This document shows positions 50,588-56,475 of a stretch of 56,475 nucleotides of DNA, piece by piece. Source of the stretch: JAAZMA01 sp036720245 (GTDB taxonomy: Bacteria > Bacillota > Clostridia > Tissierellales > Tepidimicrobiaceae); assembly GCA_036720245.1 (NCBI GenBank), contig DAIMNI010000007.1, positions 1 to 56,475 on the forward strand. Reading direction: 5' to 3'. The notes under the pieces are model-generated. The model was not told where the DNA came from, searched no databases, and saw only the letters and a program-made list of their open reading frames with translations. The first letter of the stretch is position 1; each line of letters opens with the position of its first letter. The position numbers were made by a program, and so were the translations under genes.

Positions 50588-52399
50588 CTATATAATCCTT
50601 TTAAATTCTTTTTCTATATCTCTCTTTGTCAATTCAATTATAGTAGGCCTTCCATGTGGACAAGTATATGGATTTTCTACTTGACTTAATTGTTCAAATA
50701 AATTTTTAGCCTCCATGCCGAAAATTTTATCCCCACCCTTAATTGCATTGCTACAGGCAATTTTCATTATCTTATCAATTTTATACTCATAATTATTATT
50801 ATGAATATGGCCTATATTATCTATTATTTGTAAAAATAGTAATTTTAATTGAGGTTCCCCAAATAACACTGGTACTCCCCTTATTATTACACTATTATGA
50901 CCAAACTCTTCTACAATAAATCCAAGTTGCTTTAATAAATGAATATTTTCTAAAACCATATTAAATTCCCAATCAGTTAATTCTATAATCTCCGGGGTTA
51001 GAAGTTGTTGAATAACTATTTTTTCCATCTCATATTCTTTTTTATATTTTTCATAAAGTATTCGTTCATGGGCTGCATGCTGGTCTATAATAAAAACTTT
51101 ATTTGTCAATGTATCTTCCGCTACAATATAGGTAGAGAATATTATTCCAATAGATTTAAGCCTTTTCAAAGTACATTTTAAGTCATAATTATCATCCCTT
51201 TTATTAGAGACTTCCCCATCTTTATTTTCATAATCAATAAAACTTTTTTCATATTTAGGTATAGTCTCTAAAATTCTATTTTCACTTTCATTTTCATTTG
51301 AACTTACTTCAAAATTGTCCTTAAAAAAACTTTCTTTATATAACAATGGAAGTTCTTCTTTTTCCTTTTTTATAGCTGTTTCTTTTGAAAATATTCCCTT
51401 AGGAACTGATAGATTGTCCTTTAAAGTTTTATCAATAACATATTCTAATTTATTGCTAAGTTCCTCCACATTTGCAAATTTAATTTCTTCTTTTGTAGGA
51501 TGAATATTAATATCAATAATACTAGGGTCTATATCAATAAACAAAACAAAAACGGGAAATCTGTTAACAGGTATAAGTGATTTATATTTCTGTTCAACAA
51601 TATTGACTATATCTGTGCTTTTTACATATCTATTATTTACATAGAGATACTGGTGATTTCGATTACCTCTGTAAAATTGATTATTAGATATATAACCATA
51701 TAATTTATAATCATTAGTTTCAAATTCAATTTCAATTAAACCATCTATAAACTCTTTTCCCAATAATAAATATATATTATCTTTTAAACTATTATTTTTA
51801 GATGTATTTATTACTATTTGATTATCTTTAATATATTTAAAGGACACACCGTAATTTCCCAATGCTAATTTATAAATAATATCTGTTATATGATTTCCCT
51901 CTACTTTATTGGATTTTAAAAATTCTCTTCTAACAGGTAGATTATAGAATAAATCTTTAATTATCATAGTAGTTCCTTTAGGACAGCCTATGGGTAATTG
52001 TTTAACAATATTGCTTTCTTCTACAAATGCCTGTGTACCTGATGAATTTGGTTTGGCTTTTGTAAGAATTTCTATTTTAGCCACAGAAGATATACTAGCT
52101 AATGCCTCACCTCTAAAGCCAAAGGAATTAATATTATAAAGATCCTCTATATTAGATAGTTTACTAGTAGAATGAGGTTTAAAAGCATTTATTAAATCAT
52201 TTTCGTATATACCATCCCCATCATCTGTAATCCGAATATATTTTTTACCCCCATCCCTTATTTCTACGATAACACTTGTAGAATTGGCATCTAATGAGTT
52301 TTCTATAAGTTCCTTAACTACAGATGAGGGCCTTTCAATAATTTCCCCTGCAGCAATTTTTTGAATCGTTAAATCATCTAAAACCTTAATTTTTCCCAT
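50588..52399 (-). CDS. mutL: DNA mismatch repair protein MutL
   Basis: 603 residues. N-terminal GHKL ATPase (IAAGEIIERPSSVVKELIEN, DDGDGIYENDL, RGEALASISSVAKIEI), variable linker (about 330-400), and C-terminal endonuclease domain with DQHAAHERILYEKYKKE (metal motif), ACSNAIKGGD and CPHGRPTII. It therefore should have nicking activity, as in species without MutH. Starts 1 bp after mutS with GGAGAAGGAG ahead. Confidence 0.97.
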   Translation of the reverse strand: MGKIKVLDDLTIQKIAAGEIIERPSSVVKELIENSLDANSTSVIVEIRDGGKKYIRITDDGDGIYENDLINAFKPHSTSKLSNIEDLYNINSFGFRGEALASISSVAKIEILTKAKPNSSGTQAFVEESNIVKQLPIGCPKGTTMIIKDLFYNLPVRREFLKSNKVEGNHITDIIYKLALGNYGVSFKYIKDNQIVINTSKNNSLKDNIYLLLGKEFIDGLIEIEFETNDYKLYGYISNNQFYRGNRNHQYLYVNNRYVKSTDIVNIVEQKYKSLIPVNRFPVFVLFIDIDPSIIDINIHPTKEEIKFANVEELSNKLEYVIDKTLKDNLSVPKGIFSKETAIKKEKEELPLLYKESFFKDNFEVSSNENESENRILETIPKYEKSFIDYENKDGEVSNKRDDNYDLKCTLKRLKSIGIIFSTYIVAEDTLTNKVFIIDQHAAHERILYEKYKKEYEMEKIVIQQLLTPEIIELTDWEFNMVLENIHLLKQLGFIVEEFGHNSVIIRGVPVLFGEPQLKLLFLQIIDNIGHIHNNNYEYKIDKIMKIACSNAIKGGDKIFGMEAKNLFEQLSQVENPYTCPHGRPTIIELTKRDIEKEFKRII

Positions 52400-52400
52400 C

Positions 52401-55019
52401 TTACTCCTTCTCCTTAAATTTTTTAGCCTCTTCTGTTAATTCATATAATATATTCATAGCTTCTATAGGGGTCATTTTAGATATATCTAAATTCTTTATT
52501 TTTTCAATAAAATAATCCTTTTGATAATCTAAAATGCTTATTTGATTCATAGAATTATTTACATGTTCCCCATCTTTTTTAAAAACATGCTTTTCCTCAA
52601 TTTCATATAATATTTCATTTGCTCTTTCTATAATATCATTAGGAATACCTGCTAATTTGGCTACTTCTATACCATAACTTTTATCGGTGCTTCCTTTCTC
52701 AATTTTCCTTAAGAATATTATTTCATCCCCTTCTTCTTTAACCAGGATATTTAAATTATTTATTCCTTCTATTTTACCCTCCAATTGAGTTAGTTCATGA
52801 TAATGGGTAGCAAATAATGTTTTGGCACCTATATTTTCTGCTATATATTCAAGTATAGCCCAAGCAATACTTAAACCATCATAAGTAGAAGTGCCACGGC
52901 CTACTTCATCTAGTATTATTAGACTATTTTCTGTAGCATTTTTTATTATATTGGATACCTCATTCATTTCTACCATAAAAGTACTTTCTCCTTGAGACAA
53001 ATTATCTGAGGCACCTATTCTAGTGAATATTCTATCTACAATGGCAATATTTGCTTTTCTTGCAGGTACAAAAGAGCCAATCTGTGCCATTAAATTTATA
53101 ATTGCAATTTGCCTCATATAAGTTGACTTTCCTGCCATATTTGGTCCCGTAATTATATGAACTCTATTGTCATTATTATCTAAATAAGCATCATTAGGAA
53201 CAAATATATTATCATCTATAGTCATTTCCACAACAGGATGCCTGCCATCTTGTATATGAATTATCCCCTCATTATTCAAACTAGGCCTAATATAATCATT
53301 ATTATAAGCCACTTGAGCAAAGGAATTCAGAACATCAATTTCTGAAATTTTTCTACTAAGATTTTGGATTCTAAAGGTTTCAGATTTTACTTTTTCTCTT
53401 ATATTTTGAAATATTTCGTACTCTAATTCCACTATCCTATCTTCTGCACCTAAAATTTTATACTCTATTTTCTTTAATTCCTCAGTATAATATCTTTCAG
53501 AATTAGTTAAAGTTTGTTTTCTAATAAAGTATTCGGGAACTAAATCTAAATTTCCCTTAGTTACTTCGAAATAGTAGCCTGATTTTTTATTAAATCCAAT
53601 TTTTAAATTCCTAATTCCAGTCTTTTCTTTTTCTGTTTGTTCCAATTTTGTAAGCCAGTTTTTGCCACCTGTAGAAGCATTTCTTAATTCATCTAATTCC
53701 TCATTATAATCTGATTTTATTAAGCTCCCTTCTTTAACGGAAATTGGAGGATTATCTATAATTGATTTATCTATAATATTATACACATCTTCTAAAGTAT
53801 CTAGACTAAAAGCCATATCTATTAATATTTCATTATTGGATTTTATTAAAATTTCCTTTAACTCTGGCACCATGCCTAATGAAAATTTTAAAGAAGAAAG
53901 ATCTCTTCCATTGCAATTTCCATAGGATACCTTTCCAATTAATCGTTCCAAATCATAAATCTTTTTTAAACAATCTTTAGTTTGATTTATTAGAATAATA
54001 TTATCAAAAAACACTTCCACTATACTTTGTCTTTTATTTATCTCATTTATATCTATTAAAGGCTGTTCTAACCATCTTTTTAATAATCTTCCTCCCATAG
54101 CTGTAGAAGTTTTATCTAAAACCCATATTAAAGATCCCTTTTTTTCTCTGCCGATCATTGTTTCATGTATTTCTAAATTACTTCTAGTATTTATATCTAA
54201 AATCATATATTTATTAGCTTCATAATAGTTTATTTGATTTATATGTTCTAAAGAATCTTTCTGGGTATAATGCAGATAATCCATTAGTTTCCCCGTGGAT
54301 AAAATTGCATAGATGTGTCCATCTAATCCTAATGTTTTAAGGCTTTTAGCTTTGAAATGTTCTAATATTTTTTCATTCCATTGAACTTTTTCAATTTCCT
54401 CATTGTTATATACATTTATATAGGGATTTATTTTATTCTTAATAAATTTTATTACTTTTTTATTTGAAATAAACTTTTCATTACAAATAATTTCTGATGG
54501 ATTAACTTTCCCTATTTCCTCTAATAAGAAATTAAATAAACTTTCTTCATTTCCAATATATTCTGTAGTAAAAAGTTCTCCAGTAGAGCTGTCTGCATAG
54601 GCCAATCCTAAACCAAAATCATCCATATATATAGAAAGAAGATAATTATTGCTTTTTTCATCTAATACATTTAAGTCCATTATTGTTCCTGGAGTTATTA
54701 TTCTAATTACATCCCTATCTACCAAACCCTGTGCCGCTGAAGGGTCTTCCAATTGTTCACATATGGCTACCTTATAGCCTTTATCTACTAATTTTGAAAT
54801 ATATGTCCCTGCCACATGATGGGGTATCCCACACATAGGAGCCTTACCACTATCACCAGCATCTCTCTGGGTTAAAACAATTTCTAATTCTTGTGAAGCT
54901 GTAATTGCATCTTCGAAAAACATCTCATAAAAATCTCCCAATCTAAAAAACAATATAGCATCACTATGTCTTTCTTTTATTTCCTTATATTGTTTCATCA
55001 TTGGTGTTAAATTTTTCAA
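52401..55019 (-). CDS. mutS: DNA mismatch recognition protein MutS
   Basis: 872 residues. Mismatch-binding Phe-x-Glu in LGDFYEMFFEDA (about residue 27-30), connector, lever and clamp domains, then ATPase with ITGPNMAGKSTYMRQ (Walker A, about 610), ILDEVGRGTSTYDGLS (Walker B) and FATHYHEL. It ends with a helix-u-turn-helix region and tail. Finds mismatches and recruits MutL, encoded directly after. ATG after GGAGGTTAT. Confidence 0.98.
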   Translation of the reverse strand: MKNLTPMMKQYKEIKERHSDAILFFRLGDFYEMFFEDAITASQELEIVLTQRDAGDSGKAPMCGIPHHVAGTYISKLVDKGYKVAICEQLEDPSAAQGLVDRDVIRIITPGTIMDLNVLDEKSNNYLLSIYMDDFGLGLAYADSSTGELFTTEYIGNEESLFNFLLEEIGKVNPSEIICNEKFISNKKVIKFIKNKINPYINVYNNEEIEKVQWNEKILEHFKAKSLKTLGLDGHIYAILSTGKLMDYLHYTQKDSLEHINQINYYEANKYMILDINTRSNLEIHETMIGREKKGSLIWVLDKTSTAMGGRLLKRWLEQPLIDINEINKRQSIVEVFFDNIILINQTKDCLKKIYDLERLIGKVSYGNCNGRDLSSLKFSLGMVPELKEILIKSNNEILIDMAFSLDTLEDVYNIIDKSIIDNPPISVKEGSLIKSDYNEELDELRNASTGGKNWLTKLEQTEKEKTGIRNLKIGFNKKSGYYFEVTKGNLDLVPEYFIRKQTLTNSERYYTEELKKIEYKILGAEDRIVELEYEIFQNIREKVKSETFRIQNLSRKISEIDVLNSFAQVAYNNDYIRPSLNNEGIIHIQDGRHPVVEMTIDDNIFVPNDAYLDNNDNRVHIITGPNMAGKSTYMRQIAIINLMAQIGSFVPARKANIAIVDRIFTRIGASDNLSQGESTFMVEMNEVSNIIKNATENSLIILDEVGRGTSTYDGLSIAWAILEYIAENIGAKTLFATHYHELTQLEGKIEGINNLNILVKEEGDEIIFLRKIEKGSTDKSYGIEVAKLAGIPNDIIERANEILYEIEEKHVFKKDGEHVNNSMNQISILDYQKDYFIEKIKNLDISKMTPIEAMNILYELTEEAKKFKEKE

Positions 55020-55035
55020 AATTTATAACCTCCGT

Positions 55036-56361
55036 CTATATTTTATACCCTTCCAAAGTGAAGGATTTAATTTTATCTATTTTTATATCTACTATTTCTC
55101 CAATTAAGTCTTTACTACCTTGAAAATGAACTAGTTTCCCTGTTCTAGTTCTGCCTGACAATACATTTTCATCATTTTTACTTACTTCCTCTACTAATAC
55201 ATCTACAATTTTATCTTTATAGGGGATATTTTTTTCATAAAATATGGGGTAAAGAGTGTCTAATAATCTTTGGAATCTTTCATGTTTTACTTCATTAGGA
55301 ATTTGATTTTCCATATTAGCAGCATAAGTGCCCTCCCTAATGGAATAAAGGAAAGTAAATGCTGAATCATATCCCACTTTCTTTACTAAATCTAAGGTAT
55401 CATTAAAATCTTCTTCTGTTTCCCCTGGAAAGCCTACAATTATATCAGTAGTTATGGCAATACCTGGTACTGCTTCTTTCAATTTCTCCACTAAATTTAT
55501 ATAGTCTTCTCTAGTATATTTTCTATTCATAGCCTTTAAAACTCTATTGCTACCAGATTGAACTGGTAAATGAAAATGTTCACAAACCTTGTCTAATTCT
55601 GCTATGGCAGAAATTAATTCATCTGACAAATCCTTGGGATGGGATGTCATAAATCTAATCCTTTCAATACCGTTAATTTTATTTATCTCCCTTAAAAGTT
55701 TAGCAAAACTATAATCATAATCTAAAGTATTGCCATAAGAATTGACATTTTGGCCTAATAAAGTTATTTCCTTATACCCCTTATTAGCCAATTCTTCTAC
55801 CTCAGCAATTACATTTTTAGGTTCTCTACTTTTTTCCCTTCCCCTTGTATAAGGTACTATACAGTAGGTACAAAAGTTATTGCAACCATACATAATATCT
55901 ACATAGGCTTTAAAAGGATATTTACGATTAGCCCCAATATCTTCTGCTATCTCCCTATCATCCTCTACTACATCTACTACAGTTTTGCCTGTCTGTTCAT
56001 ATCGATTAATTAATTGAGGCAATTTATCTATATTTTTAGTACCAAATATTATATCTACATGCTTGTATTTAGATAAAATTACCTCCCTAGATTCCTCCCT
56101 TTCCATCATGCAGCCACAAACTGCAATCATAATATCTGGCTTTTTTCTCTTAAGGTTTTTTAATGCTCCTAATTGCCCATATAGTTTTAATTCTGCATTT
56201 TCCCTAACTAAACAGGTATTATATATAATTAAATCAGATTCTTTAAAATTATCAACCCATTCATACCCTATATTTTCTAATATCCAGGATATTTTTTCTG
56301 AATCATGTTCGTTTGCTTGACAACCATGTGTTACTATACAATAAGTTTTTTTCTTTACCAT
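55036..56361 (-). CDS. miaB: tRNA-2-methylthio-N6-dimethylallyladenosine synthase MiaB
   Basis: 441 residues. N-terminal cluster domain (THGCQANEHDSEKIS, NTCLVRENAE, CGCMMERE), radical SAM CxxxCxxC in GCNNFCTYCIVPYTRGREKS, and C-terminal TRAM domain (ending FTLEGYKI). It adds methylthio to i6A37 in tRNA. ATG 56367 is only 2 bp from the AGGAGG; ATG 56361 is spaced correctly and preferred. First gene of miaB-mutS-mutL-miaA-hfq. Confidence 0.97.
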   Translation of the reverse strand: MVKKKTYCIVTHGCQANEHDSEKISWILENIGYEWVDNFKESDLIIYNTCLVRENAELKLYGQLGALKNLKRKKPDIMIAVCGCMMEREESREVILSKYKHVDIIFGTKNIDKLPQLINRYEQTGKTVVDVVEDDREIAEDIGANRKYPFKAYVDIMYGCNNFCTYCIVPYTRGREKSREPKNVIAEVEELANKGYKEITLLGQNVNSYGNTLDYDYSFAKLLREINKINGIERIRFMTSHPKDLSDELISAIAELDKVCEHFHLPVQSGSNRVLKAMNRKYTREDYINLVEKLKEAVPGIAITTDIIVGFPGETEEDFNDTLDLVKKVGYDSAFTFLYSIREGTYAANMENQIPNEVKHERFQRLLDTLYPIFYEKNIPYKDKIVDVLVEEVSKNDENVLSGRTRTGKLVHFQGSKDLIGEIVDIKIDKIKSFTLEGYKI

Positions 56362-56393
56362 TGACATTACCTCCTAAAAAACTAACTATAAAC

Positions 56394-56402
56394 ATTATAA
56401 CA
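56394..56402 (-). promoter_or_regulatory. Possible extended -10 promoter of miaB
   Basis: On the minus strand TG-T-TATAAT at 56402-56394, about 33 bp before the miaB start, no clear -35. Would serve the miaB-hfq operon. Confidence 0.5.
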
Positions 56403-56475
56403 AAAAAATTGAAATATTGTATGATAAATTTAATACATATTGTACTACCAATTACTTATTCCTTATGTTATCATA

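Overview
The window is an AT-rich stretch of a Firmicutes/Clostridia-type chromosome. It reads as a flagellated, spore-forming, Gram-positive anaerobe. The evidence is strong GGAGG-type ribosome binding sites, TTG/GTG starts, a SigD-type flagellar sigma factor, CheC/CheD chemotaxis, PolC-type DNA polymerase, RNase Y, SpoVS with a SigH-like promoter, YlxY/YlmC/TepA, and a LexA/YneA SOS pair. Gene order follows the classic Bacillus/Clostridium housekeeping axis. A Tissierellales-like affiliation is my guess from gene content, not proven.

Layout. (1) 1-5.7 kb is the end of a flagellar/chemotaxis operon: cheA (5' truncated by the window), cheW, cheC, cheD, sigD, a FapA/DUF342 protein and two small genes, the second SwrB-like. 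(2) 5.7-12.3 kb is rpsB-tsf-pyrH-frr-uppS-cdsA-rseP-ispG, with small hairpins between several genes; dxr, usually between cdsA and rseP, is absent. (3) 12.3-26.3 kb is polC, then the rimP-nusA-ylxR-infB-rbfA-nrnA-truB-ribF operon, then rpsO and pnp. (4) A 100-N scaffold gap at 26353-26452 cuts the 5' end of a YlxY-type deacetylase. (5) 27-36 kb is dut, ylmC, aspartokinase, tepA, uppP, ftsK/spoIIIE, rimO, pgsA, cinA. (6) 36.2-40.6 kb is recA with its own promoter and LexA box, followed by an SbcCD-like module in which the Rad50/SbcC-type ATPase is split into two genes around a frame-disrupted mini-ORF. (7) 40.6-42.8 kb is rny behind a promoter and intrinsic terminator, and spoVS. (8) 42.8-46.8 kb is a less conserved stretch: a PHP phosphoesterase broken at a G9 run, a PadR regulator, an aminotransferase, a decayed ThiF/HesA fragment, large palindromes and a XerC/D-like tyrosine recombinase. 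(9) 46.8-48 kb is a divergent yneA-like/lexA SOS pair with three LexA-box candidates between the genes. (10) 48-56.4 kb, minus strand, is miaB-mutS-mutL-miaA-hfq and a methionine gamma-lyase family gene.

The window is mainly core information processing, envelope lipid synthesis and DNA repair. No CRISPR array, complete insertion sequence, rRNA or tRNA was seen. The least conventional elements are the split Rad50-like module after recA, the attenuator-like rny leader, the recA initiation region where a hairpin separates the ribosome binding site from the ATG, and the palindrome/pseudogene stretch before the recombinase. Two apparent frameshifts (39.85 and 43.39 kb) lie in homopolymers, so base-call errors are possible.
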